Origin: Pseudochelatococcus sp050946405
GTDB lineage: Bacteria > Pseudomonadota > Alphaproteobacteria > Rhizobiales > Beijerinckiaceae
DNA length: 64,000 nucleotides
Direction of reading: 5' to 3'
Assembly (NCBI RefSeq): GCF_050946405.1
Contig: NZ_JBMNUS010000001.1
Span: 1-64,000, forward strand
This document shows positions 52,902 through 64,000 of the stretch, piece by piece. Within the stretch, counting starts at the first letter, position 1. The number at the start of each line of letters is the position of its first letter. Made by a program: the position numbers and the translations under genes. Below the pieces are notes generated by a model that worked only from the letters and a program-made list of their open reading frames with translations, was not told the DNA's origin and did not search any database.

Positions 52902-54038
52902 ATGCTGGTCGCCGTTCCCGCAGAAACCCAGGCCGATGAAAGCCGCGTCGCGGCGTCGCCCGAAACCGTTCGGAAATTCATCGCGCTCGGCGCCACCGTC
53001 AGAGTTCAGTCCGGCGCGGGGCTGGCGTCGGGCATTCCCGACGCCGATTTCGAGGCGGCCGGCGCCGGGATCGCGGGCGATGCCGCCGCCGCGCTCGCCG
53101 ACGCCGACATCGTGCTCAAGGTGCGCCGCCCGGAAGCAGCCGAGATCGCGCTGCTGAAGAAGGGCGCGATCGTGATCGGCACGCTGGACCCCTATGGCCA
53201 TGACGATGCCGTCAAGGCGCTTGCCGATGCGGGCATCGTCGCCTTCGCCACGGAGCTGACGCCCCGCATCACCCGGGCGCAGGTCATGGACGTGCTTTCC
53301 TCGCAGGCGAATCTCGCCGGCTACCGCGCGGTGATCGACGGCGCGGCGGAATACGGCCGCGCGCTGCCGATGATGATGACCGCCGCCGGCACCGTGCCCG
53401 CCGCGCGCGTCTTCGTCATGGGCGCCGGCGTCGCGGGCCTGCAAGCCATCGCCACGGCGCGGCGTCTGGGCGCGATCGTCACCGCGACGGACGTGCGGCC
53501 GGCGGCCAAGGAACAGGTCGAATCGCTCGGCGCGAAGTTCATCGCCGTCGAGGACGAGGAATTCAAGCAGGCGGAGACCGCGGGCGGCTATGCGCGCGAG
53601 ATGTCCGACGCCTACAAGCAGAAGCAGGCGGATCTCGTCGCCGCGCACATCGCCAAGCAGGATATCGTCATCACGACGGCGCTCATTCCCGGCCGGCCGG
53701 CGCCGCGCCTCGTGTCCGACGCCATGGTGCGCTCGATGCGCCCCGGCAGCGTCATCGTCGACCTCGCCGTGGAGCGGGGCGGCAACGTCGAGGGCGCGCA
53801 GCCCGGCGCTGTCGCGGTCGTCGACGGCGTGAAGATCGTCGGCCATCTCAACGTGCCCGGCCGCCTCGCGGCGACGGCATCCGCGCTCTATGCGAAGAAT
53901 CTGCTGGCCTTCGCCGAGCAGCTCATCGACAAGGAAAAGAAGACGATCGCCGTCGACTGGGACGACGAGATCGTCAAGGCCACCGCGCTGACGCGCGACG
54001 GCGCCGTCATCCATCCGGCCTTCCAGCCGAAGGGCTGA
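52902..54038 (+). CDS. pntAA: NAD(P) transhydrogenase subunit alpha part 1 (PntAA)
   Basis: PntAA is the cytosolic NAD(H)-binding subunit of the proton-translocating transhydrogenase, which makes NADPH from NADH. The 378 residues have MLVAVPAETQADESRVAASP, VMDVLSSQANLAGYRAV, the dinucleotide motif VFVMGAGVAGLQAIATARRLG, the mobile-loop region and GGNVEGAQPG. The gene is split from the membrane part, as in Rhodospirillum-type enzymes. The ATG at 52902 follows GGAG; a GTG at 52893 is in frame. Confidence 0.95.
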   Translation: MLVAVPAETQADESRVAASPETVRKFIALGATVRVQSGAGLASGIPDADFEAAGAGIAGDAAAALADADIVLKVRRPEAAEIALLKKGAIVIGTLDPYGHDDAVKALADAGIVAFATELTPRITRAQVMDVLSSQANLAGYRAVIDGAAEYGRALPMMMTAAGTVPAARVFVMGAGVAGLQAIATARRLGAIVTATDVRPAAKEQVESLGAKFIAVEDEEFKQAETAGGYAREMSDAYKQKQADLVAAHIAKQDIVITTALIPGRPAPRLVSDAMVRSMRPGSVIVDLAVERGGNVEGAQPGAVAVVDGVKIVGHLNVPGRLAATASALYAKNLLAFAEQLIDKEKKTIAVDWDDEIVKATALTRDGAVIHPAFQPKG

Positions 54039-54110
54039 TACCCTTGATCCAACGTCCGGCGGCTTCACGTCCCGCGATTTTACGTCTCCCGATCTGAGAG
54101 GATGCGCGTC

Positions 54111-54572
54111 ATGGCAAACCTTTTGGCAACCCCCTCGCCGGAACAGGCGCTCGAACAGGCCCGCGCGGCGGCCGATGCGGCGCGCGCGGCCGCCGACGCG
54201 GCGCAGGTTTACGCGGACCAGGCCGCCACCGTGCTCGGCACGCTGGCCCACGGCGCGACGGGGGGCGCCGTCGATCCGACGGTGTTTCGCCTCGCCATTT
54301 TCGTGCTGGCGGTTTTCGTCGGCTATTATGTCGTCTGGTCGGTGACGCCGGCGCTGCACACGCCGCTGATGTCGGTGACGAACGCCATCTCGTCGGTGAT
54401 CGTGGTCGGCGCGCTTCTCGCGGTCGGCGTCGAGGCGGCGCCGGCGCTCGAGAGCGGCTCGGGCTGGGCGCGGCTCTTTGGTTTCGTGGCGCTGATCCTC
54501 GCCTCCGTCAATATCTTCGGCGGCTTCCTCGTCACCCAGCGCATGCTCGCCATGTACAAGAAGAAGGGTTGA
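54111..54572 (+). CDS. pntAB: NAD(P) transhydrogenase subunit alpha part 2 (PntAB)
   Basis: This 153-residue membrane subunit has an Ala-rich N-terminal helix (ALEQARAAADAARAAADAAQ) longer than in E. coli. Three membrane segments follow (RLAIFVLAVFVGYYVVWSV, SVIVVGALLAVGVE, FGFVALILASVNIFGGFLVT) with the conserved TPALHTPLMSVTNAISSV. It forms part of the proton channel with PntB. The start is ATG at 54111, nine bases after GAGAGG. The stop is five bases from the pntB ATG, so the genes are tightly coupled. Confidence 0.94.
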   Translation: MANLLATPSPEQALEQARAAADAARAAADAAQVYADQAATVLGTLAHGATGGAVDPTVFRLAIFVLAVFVGYYVVWSVTPALHTPLMSVTNAISSVIVVGALLAVGVEAAPALESGSGWARLFGFVALILASVNIFGGFLVTQRMLAMYKKKG

Positions 54573-54577
54573 GGATC

Positions 54578-55981
54578 ATGTCTGAGAACGTTGCAGCCCT
54601 GCTCTACCTCGCTTCGGGGGTTCTGTTCATCCTGGCGCTTCGCGGCCTTTCCTCGCCGGCGACCTCGCGTCAGGGCAATCTCTACGGCATGGTCGGCATG
54701 GCGCTCGCCATCGTCACCACGCTGGTCGGGCATCCGCCGTCCAGCGGGTTGGCGTGGCTGCTGATCATTCTCGGCATCGGCATCGGCGGTGGCATCGGCG
54801 CGGTCATCGCCCGGCGGGTGCCGATGACGGCGATGCCGCAGCTCGTGGCGGCCTTCCATTCGCTCGTCGGTCTCGCGGCGGTTCTGGTGGCGGCCGGCGC
54901 GCTCTATGCCCCGCGCGCGTTCGGCATCGGCGCGCCGGGCACGATCCACGGCGGAAGCCTGGTGGAAATGGGGCTCGGCCTCGCCATCGGCGCGATCACC
55001 TTCTCGGGCTCGATCATCGCGTTCCTGAAGCTCGACGGGCGCATGTCCGGCAAGCCGATCCTGCTGCCGAACCGCCATGTCATCAACATCACCCTCGCCT
55101 TTCTGCTGCTGGTGCTGTTCATCGGCTTCGTGGCGAGCGAGAGCCACTCGGTGTTCTGGCTGATCGCGCTGGTGAGCCTCGTACTCGGCTTCCTGCTGAT
55201 CGTGCCCATCGGCGGCGCCGACATGCCGGTCGTGGTGTCCATGCTCAACTCCTATTCCGGCTGGGCCGCGGCGGGCATCGGCTTCACCGTGGGCAATCTG
55301 GCGCTGATCATCACGGGCGCGCTGGTCGGCTCGTCCGGCGCCATCCTGTCCTACATCATGTGCAAGGGCATGAACCGCTCCTTCATCTCGGTGATCCTCG
55401 GCGGCTTCGGCGGCGATTCGGCCGCGGCGGGCGCCGCCGGCGTGGTGGAGGATCGCCCCGTCAAGCAGGGCTCGGCCGAAGACGCCGCCTTCCTGATGAA
55501 GAACGCCGGCAAGGTCATCATCGTGCCGGGCTACGGCATGGCCGTGGCGCAGGCCCAGCACGCGCTGCGCGAGATGGCCGACATCCTGAAATCGGAGGGC
55601 GTCGAGGTGAAATACGCCATCCATCCCGTCGCGGGCCGCATGCCGGGCCACATGAACGTGCTGCTGGCGGAAGCGAACGTGCCTTACGACGAAGTGTTCG
55701 AGCTTGAGGACATCAACTCGGAATTCGCGCAGGCGGATGTCGCCTTCGTGATCGGCGCCAACGACGTCACCAACCCGGCGGCGAAGAGCGACCCCGCCTC
55801 CCCGATCTTCGGCATGCCCATCCTCGACGTCGAGAAGGCCAAGACCGTTCTCTTCTGCAAGCGCGGCATGGGATCGGGATATGCCGGCGTGGAGAACGAA
55901 CTCTTTTTCCGCGACAACACGATGATGCTCTTCGGCGACGCAAAGAAGATGGTCGAGAGCATCCTGAAGTCGCTCGACTGA
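54578..55981 (+). CDS. pntB: NAD(P) transhydrogenase subunit beta (PntB)
   Basis: PntB carries the main proton channel and the NADP(H) domain. The 467 residues have about nine membrane spans in the first 270 residues. The C-terminal domain has IIVPGYGMAVAQAQHALREM, VKYAIHPVAGRMPGHMNVLL, EDINSEFAQADVAFVIGAND, and KRGMGSGYAGVENELFF near the end. ATG at 54578 follows GAGGATC. The stop is followed by a clear terminator at 56002-56038. The operon pntAA-pntAB-pntB is complete. Confidence 0.96.
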   Translation: MSENVAALLYLASGVLFILALRGLSSPATSRQGNLYGMVGMALAIVTTLVGHPPSSGLAWLLIILGIGIGGGIGAVIARRVPMTAMPQLVAAFHSLVGLAAVLVAAGALYAPRAFGIGAPGTIHGGSLVEMGLGLAIGAITFSGSIIAFLKLDGRMSGKPILLPNRHVINITLAFLLLVLFIGFVASESHSVFWLIALVSLVLGFLLIVPIGGADMPVVVSMLNSYSGWAAAGIGFTVGNLALIITGALVGSSGAILSYIMCKGMNRSFISVILGGFGGDSAAAGAAGVVEDRPVKQGSAEDAAFLMKNAGKVIIVPGYGMAVAQAQHALREMADILKSEGVEVKYAIHPVAGRMPGHMNVLLAEANVPYDEVFELEDINSEFAQADVAFVIGANDVTNPAAKSDPASPIFGMPILDVEKAKTVLFCKRGMGSGYAGVENELFFRDNTMMLFGDAKKMVESILKSLD

Positions 55982-56001
55982 AAAAAACGTGTCCATTCGC
56001 T

Positions 56002-56038
56002 CCGTCATTGCGTTCGCGCAATGACGGAAGCTTTTTTG
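56002..56038 (+). terminator. Terminator of pntB
   Basis: TCCGTCATTGCG, loop TTCG and CGCAATGACGGA form a 12-bp stem followed by AGCTTTTTTGG. It begins 21 bases after the pntB stop. Confidence 0.9.
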
Positions 56039-56043
56039 GACGT

Positions 56044-56137
56044 AAAAAAAGACCGCACATTTGCATGCGCGGTCCAAGTCTAGGGAGGAAACGCCCAAGG
56101 AGGGCAGCGATAAGGCGACGCCATCGCCATATCGCAC
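56044..56137 (-). ncRNA. Small RNA with anti-Shine-Dalgarno motifs
   Basis: The minus strand between pntB and hisN encodes a roughly 94-nt RNA. A promoter (TTGTTT, 17 bases, CATATT) at 56172-56144 places the start near 56137. The RNA has a hairpin GGCGA-TGGCG-TCGCC (56128-56114), a CCC-TCCTT-GGG element exposing UCCU (56104-56094), and an unpaired CCTCCC (56088-56083). A terminator follows: stem GACCGC/GCGGTC (56074-56051), then seven T. CCUCC-type loops are the hallmark of Rhizobiales small RNAs that block ribosome-binding sites (alpha-r14, BjrC1505, CcsR type). It is convergent with pntB. Exact family is not settled. Confidence 0.72.
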
Positions 56138-56143
56138 TGCAAC

Positions 56144-56172
56144 AATATGCCACCGCGCCGCACAAAAAACAA
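56144..56172 (-). promoter_or_regulatory. Promoter of the anti-SD small RNA
   Basis: On the minus strand TTGTTT (56172-56167) and CATATT (56149-56144) are separated by exactly 17 bases. Confidence 0.6.
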
Positions 56173-56308
56173 GACCGACGGAGGATTTTTCGCTCCTTCG
56201 CCGGAAGGGCTGTCTCTTCCCTGACGCAACCTGTTGGCTATCAAGGGATTGTTGCGCGATCACGCCTGTGTGTAATTCATTCCGGCAGGCCGTTTCAGGG
56301 AGCATGTC

Positions 56309-57118
56309 TTGTCGTCCGACTCATTTCTTTCCGACATTCCGGCCTTCGCCGGGAAACTGGCCGCGGAATCCGCCAAAGCGACGCTACCGCTTTTCCGCAC
56401 CGCACTCAAAACCGACAACAAGGCGGGAGACGGCGACTTCGATCCGGTGACGGACGCGGATCGCGAAGCTGAAGCGCTGATGCGCGCGCTCATCCGCCAG
56501 ACCTATCCGGACCACGGCATCGAGGGCGAGGAACACGGCAGCGAGCGTCTCGATGCGGATTATGTCTGGGTGCTCGATCCGATCGACGGCACGCGCGCCT
56601 TCATCTCCGGGCTGCCGCTGTGGGGCACACTGATCGGGCTGAAATACCGGGACAGGCCGATCTTCGGGCTGATGTATCAGCCTTTTCTGGAGGAGACTTT
56701 CTCAGGCGCCGTGTTCGAGGCGTCCGCGCCCGTCGCGCAATATGCGCGCGGCGCCGCGAACCGGCCGCTGCGCACGCGCGCCTGCCCCGAGCTCGCACAG
56801 GCGACGATCTCGACGACATCCCCGCGCATGTTCGGCGGCGCGGTGCTTGACGCCTACAACCGCGTCGAGCGGGAATGCCGCCTCGCACGCTACGGCTATG
56901 ACTGCTACGCCTATGCGATGGTGGCGGCCGGCCATCTGGATCTCGTGGTGGAGGCCGGTCTGAAGCCGTGCGACATCGTGGCGCTGGTTCCCGTCATCGA
57001 GGCGGCCGGCGGCATCGTCACGAGCTGGACCGGCGGAGCGGTGACGCAGGGCGGCACGGTCGTGGCGGCCGGCGACCCGCGCGTTCACGAGGCGGCGTTG
57101 GCACTGCTCAACGGCTGA
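56309..57118 (+). CDS. hisN: Histidinol-phosphatase HisN (inositol monophosphatase family)
   Basis: HisN dephosphorylates histidinol phosphate in histidine synthesis. The 269 residues carry the IMPase motifs: FDPVTDADREAEALMRALI, HGIEGEEHGSERLDADY, VWVLDPIDGTRAFISGLPLW (metal-binding DPIDGT), and LKPCDIVALVPVIEAAGGIV. The last pattern, with PCDIVALV in place of the usual WDxAA, is typical of the alphaproteobacterial HisN. The start is TTG at 56309 with GGGAG upstream; the nearby ATG at 56304 is out of frame. Its end overlaps the convergent hydrolase gene by 34 bases. Confidence 0.9.
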   Translation: MSSDSFLSDIPAFAGKLAAESAKATLPLFRTALKTDNKAGDGDFDPVTDADREAEALMRALIRQTYPDHGIEGEEHGSERLDADYVWVLDPIDGTRAFISGLPLWGTLIGLKYRDRPIFGLMYQPFLEETFSGAVFEASAPVAQYARGAANRPLRTRACPELAQATISTTSPRMFGGAVLDAYNRVERECRLARYGYDCYAYAMVAAGHLDLVVEAGLKPCDIVALVPVIEAAGGIVTSWTGGAVTQGGTVVAAGDPRVHEAALALLNG

Positions 57119-58146
57119 TCCGCCGCGCCGTTTCCTTCCTCCAAGAGTCCCTGGCCCTCCATGAGTCCCTGGCCGGGAATGAAGGCGTCGAAGGCCGCCC
57201 AGAAGAACGCGCGCACATCGTCGGTTTCCATCAGGATTTCGTGCCGGGCATAGGGAATGACGATGGCGTTGCCGGCCTTCAACCGCGCGCCGAAGCGCTC
57301 CGTGGCCGGTGTCGAGACGATCCGGTCCGCGCCGGCGGCAATCACGAGCACCGGCGTCGCCACCGACAGCGCGAAACGCGGCGCGGCAAGCCGCTCCATC
57401 GCCCTGAACGCCGCGGCAAGCCAGCCGAAGGTCGGATCGGCAAGCGCGAGCGAGGGCGAGCGCTCGATGATGCCGCGGATACGGCTGAAGCGCGCGGCGT
57501 CGCGTGTCAGCCGATTGCCGTCGAAAGGACGCAGCGGCGTCGCCACGCGCCTCCCGCCGGGGGCCATCACGCGCGACAGCCCGAAGCACAGCCCGAGCCG
57601 GGCCAGCGCCGCTGCAAAGGGAGGCGCGAGCGCCGGGGAGAGCGCGATCATGGGTGCAGTCATGACGATGCGGGCGAAATCCCCGCCGCGGCCCGGCGAA
57701 GCGGCGCGCAGCAGGGCGAGCGTGCCGCCCATGGAATGGCAGAGGGCGAAGCGCGGCAGGGCAGGCAATGTCGCGCCGACATGGGCCAGCACGGCATCGA
57801 GATCACGCTGATAGGCGGCGAAATCGTGGACATGCCCGGCCTGAACGGGCTTGTTGCGCCGCCGGCGCAGCAGGCGCTGGGAATCGCCCTGCCCGCGCCA
57901 GTCGAAGGCTACGACGTGAAATCCGCGCGCGCGCAATTCGCCGACCGTCTCGAAATATTTTTCGATGAACTCGCCCCGGCCTTGCAGAACGATCACGATG
58001 CCGCGCGCCGCCTCCGGCGGTCCCTCGGGCAGCCAGCGCGCGACACGCAGGCGAACGCCGTCCGCGGCCGTCACCTGCTCCGACGCCGCCGTGGGCGGGA
58101 TCGGGTTGTCCGGCGTCGCGACAAGTTCGGGCGCTGAGCTGCTCAT
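57085..58146 (-). CDS. Alpha/beta hydrolase, lysophospholipase-like
   Basis: This 353-residue serine hydrolase has RGIVIVLQGRGEFIEKYFET, FDWRGQGDSQRLLRR (Gly-Gln-Gly-Asp), the nucleophile FALCHSMGGTLALL, the acid region VIAAGADRIVSTPATE and the His in YARHEILMETDDVR. It resembles PldB-like lysophospholipases and monoacylglycerol lipases; the substrate is undetermined. The C-terminal tail carries an 18-bp duplication giving GQGLMEGQGLL. Its stop end overlaps hisN by 34 bases in opposite orientation. Confidence 0.88.
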   Translation of the reverse strand: MSSSAPELVATPDNPIPPTAASEQVTAADGVRLRVARWLPEGPPEAARGIVIVLQGRGEFIEKYFETVGELRARGFHVVAFDWRGQGDSQRLLRRRRNKPVQAGHVHDFAAYQRDLDAVLAHVGATLPALPRFALCHSMGGTLALLRAASPGRGGDFARIVMTAPMIALSPALAPPFAAALARLGLCFGLSRVMAPGGRRVATPLRPFDGNRLTRDAARFSRIRGIIERSPSLALADPTFGWLAAAFRAMERLAAPRFALSVATPVLVIAAGADRIVSTPATERFGARLKAGNAIVIPYARHEILMETDDVRAFFWAAFDAFIPGQGLMEGQGLLEEGNGAADQPLSSANAAS

Positions 58147-58214
58147 CCGTCAATCCTGCGGTCTACGGCATTTCCATGTTTCATCGAAACGGAGAAACTC
58201 CCTCCTCTTGAAAT

Positions 58215-58346
58215 CGGCATCCGCCCGCCTACTTCCATGGGTGTGCAGGCCAACGCGGCTGCACACGTGCATGCGGCGAATCTTCAGCCCGGCCATCGGC
58301 GGGCGCAGCGCCGGTGCCCATCATCGCTTCAACAGGAGGATGTGTC
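58215..58346 (+). promoter_or_regulatory. ROSE-type RNA thermometer in the ibpA leader
   Basis: The leader of the small heat-shock gene ends in CATCATCGCT (58319-58328), loop TCAAC and AGGAGGATG (58334-58342), which pairs over the Shine-Dalgarno. UCGCU opposite AGGA with one bulged G is the ROSE hallmark (UYGCU). An upstream stem GTGTGCAG (58241-58248) with CTGCACAC (58259-58266) fits the usual multi-hairpin form. A CTTGAA at 58207-58212 may be the -35 of an RpoH promoter. Heat would melt the last stem and allow translation. Confidence 0.82.
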
Positions 58347-58868
58347 ATGCGTCATTTCGATCTTGCGCCACTTTACCGTTCCACCGTCGGCTTCGACCGG
58401 CTGTTCTCCCTGCTCGATCAGGTGGCGGGCGGAGAGGCGGGCTCAAGCTATCCGCCCTATAACATCGAACGCACCGGCGAGACCAGCTACCGCATCTCGG
58501 TGGCCGTCGCCGGCTTCACCGAAGACAGCCTCGCCATCGAGGTGCGCGACAACGCGCTGACCGTGCGCGGCGAGAAGAACGCGCAACCGGACGACAAACC
58601 CGTCGACGTTCTCTATCAGGGCATCGCCTCGCGCGCCTTCGAACGCCGGTTCCAGCTCGCCGATCATGTTCATGTCACCGGCGCGCGGCTTGAGAACGGG
58701 CTGCTGCACATCGATCTCGTGCGCGAGCTGCCCGAGGCCAACAAGCCCCGCCTGATCCCGATCCGCAGCGACAAGCCCGCCGTCTCCATCGAAAGCGCCG
58801 GGCAGACCGCGCCCGCCGCGGACGAAACGGCGACGAGTGCCGGAAGCACAGGCCGCCAGGCGGCGTGA
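58347..58868 (+). CDS. Small heat-shock protein, Hsp20/IbpA family
   Basis: This 173-residue chaperone binds unfolding proteins during heat stress. It has RHFDLAPLYRSTVGFDRLF and YPPYNIERTGETSYRISVAV at the start of the alpha-crystallin domain, LTVRGEKN, YQGIASRAFERRFQLAD, and the end NGLLHIDLVRELPEANKPRL with the I/L-x-I-like anchor. The C-terminal extension (residues 145-173) is Ala/Thr-rich and unusual. The ATG at 58347 is the one whose ribosome-binding site is sealed by the ROSE hairpin. A terminator follows at 58912-58940. Confidence 0.95.
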   Translation: MRHFDLAPLYRSTVGFDRLFSLLDQVAGGEAGSSYPPYNIERTGETSYRISVAVAGFTEDSLAIEVRDNALTVRGEKNAQPDDKPVDVLYQGIASRAFERRFQLADHVHVTGARLENGLLHIDLVRELPEANKPRLIPIRSDKPAVSIESAGQTAPAADETATSAGSTGRQAA

Positions 58869-58911
58869 CGCCGCCGGCCGGCTACGGCGAGGCCCGCGCG
58901 ATTGCGACAGG

Positions 58912-58940
58912 AAGGGCGCCCGAAAGGGCGCCCTTTTTTA
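58912..58940 (+). terminator. Terminator of the heat-shock gene
   Basis: AAGGGCGCC, loop CGAAAG and GGCGCCCTT are followed by a run of T. It starts 44 bases after the stop. Confidence 0.85.
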
Positions 58941-59111
58941 TCGGCCCCTTCCCGCGATACGACGACCCGGCGCAATTTAATTTCTCTTCGCCACCGGCCA
59001 GTAGGCCATAAATTTCGCCATTTTCCGCGAATCCCGGTCTTTCGTGCAAAAAAACCGCCGATCGCCGCTTGTAACGGTTCAAGAAATCTGGCATTGTCCG
59101 CTCAAGATTAG

Positions 59112-59128
59112 GACAGTCAGACTGTCCC
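59112..59128 (+). promoter_or_regulatory. Palindromic operator candidate upstream of gltB
   Basis: GGACAGT-CAG-ACTGTCC is a perfect 7-bp inverted repeat with a 3-base centre, about 460 bases before gltB. Its regulator is unknown. Confidence 0.4.
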
Positions 59129-59586
59129 ATTCTGATTTGACGGCTTTTTCGGACGATGGGGGAACCCCGCGCTTTCGGGAAAGTTTTTCATGCAGGGCGT
59201 TGCGGCGGTCAGGCGACCGGCGGACGCCGCGAGGCTCGTTGGTTATTATGGCACGCATTTCGGTCGTTCCGTTCGCTGTCGCCCCATTCGAGACCGAACC
59301 CGCCATCCGCAAAGCGGATACGCGAGCGGGCGGATAAGCACGGCCGAAAGCCGTGCCCCTGCCCGGTGCGCATGACGCAAACGGGTGGGCGCGGTGCAGG
59401 CGCGTCCGCCCGCGGTAATCAGGACCTGCCAACAGACAAACTGATCGGCCCGGATTGAACGGCCCAGCCATCGGACTCTCCGGTGCTTGCCGCATCAGGC
59501 CCGAATCCGGCGCGCATGCAGCGCGCCGGGCGCTTTCCCGACCCCGGTTCCAAGGAGGCCTTTCCGGCCGCGCACAGGAAGAAAAA

Positions 59587-64000
<4,414 letters not shown>

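Larger units (their letters stand above)
58869..59586. other. Intergenic region between ibpA and gltB
   Basis: This 718-bp gap has the ibpA terminator at its left edge and the palindrome GGACAGTCAGACTGTCC at 59112-59128. Short open frames here (up to about 200 codons antisense) have no domain and look like noise. The gltB promoter must lie within it. Confidence 0.55.

Noticed and set aside
56076..56126. 16-residue peptide frame (ATG to TAG) inside the small RNA
   Set aside because: It has no ribosome-binding site, because the transcript starts only about ten bases upstream of the ATG, and it overlaps the hairpin. The RNA features explain the sequence better.
59044..59337. 97-codon plus-strand frame upstream of gltB
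   Set aside because: No recognisable domain and poor start context; it also spans the palindrome at 59112. I treat it as non-coding.

Overview
The window is a high-GC alphaproteobacterial chromosome segment. SciP with a CtrA-type box, a ROSE-type heat-shock leader, PhaR/PhaA/PhaB, a split transhydrogenase (PntAA/PntAB/PntB) and the ruvCAB-ybgC-tol-pal order all point to Hyphomicrobiales (Rhizobiales). The exact genus cannot be fixed from sequence reading alone. Almost everything is core housekeeping. The only clear mobile DNA is the 3' end of an IS5/IS427-type transposase at the left edge.

Layout, left to right. 1-1.3 kb: IS end, dispersed repeat, cell-cycle regulator sciP (minus). 1.3-4.6 kb: a plus-strand run mnmA, pmtA-like methyltransferase, HPP membrane protein, folB, folK. 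4.9-8.7 kb: cytochrome c, a minus-strand polyamine operon (carboxyspermidine dehydrogenase and decarboxylase), a DUF2794 gene. 8.9-13.7 kb: a two-gene membrane glycosylation module, aldo/keto reductase, YkvA-like protein. 13.8-18.9 kb: a minus-strand operon of a PhaC-like DUF3141 protein, a MaoC-phosphotransacetylase fusion and acetate kinase. 19.5-34.5 kb: a long minus-strand block of cell envelope, division and recombination genes (DUF4164, zapA, ruvC, ruvA, ruvB, ybgC, tolQ, tolR, tolA, tolB, pal, cpoB, tilS, ftsH, glmM, outer-membrane protein). 34.7-40.6 kb: tkt, gap, pgk, fba (Calvin/glycolytic cluster). 40.8-44 kb: polyhydroxybutyrate genes phaR, phaA, phaB. 44-52 kb: gloB, methyltransferase, accA, quinone oxidoreductase, galU, lytic transglycosylase, a degenerate SGNH (DUF459) protein. 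52.1-56 kb: a 6S-like RNA, a tiny aa3-oxidase subunit IV gene, pntAA-pntAB-pntB. 56-64 kb: an anti-Shine-Dalgarno small RNA, hisN, an alpha/beta hydrolase, a ROSE-controlled small heat-shock gene, and gltB running off the right edge.

Themes. Carbon storage and acetyl-CoA handling recur: phaA/phaB/phaR, accA, and the DUF3141-MaoC/Pta-AckA operon could together route acyl-CoA between polymer, fatty acid and acyl phosphate/ATP. pntAA/AB/B supplies NADPH that phaB and gltB would use.

The most interesting non-coding signals are: (a) a roughly 94-nt minus-strand RNA between pntB and hisN with a promoter, two CCUCC-type motifs and a terminator; (b) a family of about 100-bp intergenic repeats with a 13-bp stem, one copy of which carries the IS insertion at a CTAG site; (c) a 6S-like structured RNA; (d) the ROSE thermometer. 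The most interesting protein signals are a MaoC domain and a DUF459 domain that have lost their catalytic residues. All calls come from reading the sequence; no database searches were run.
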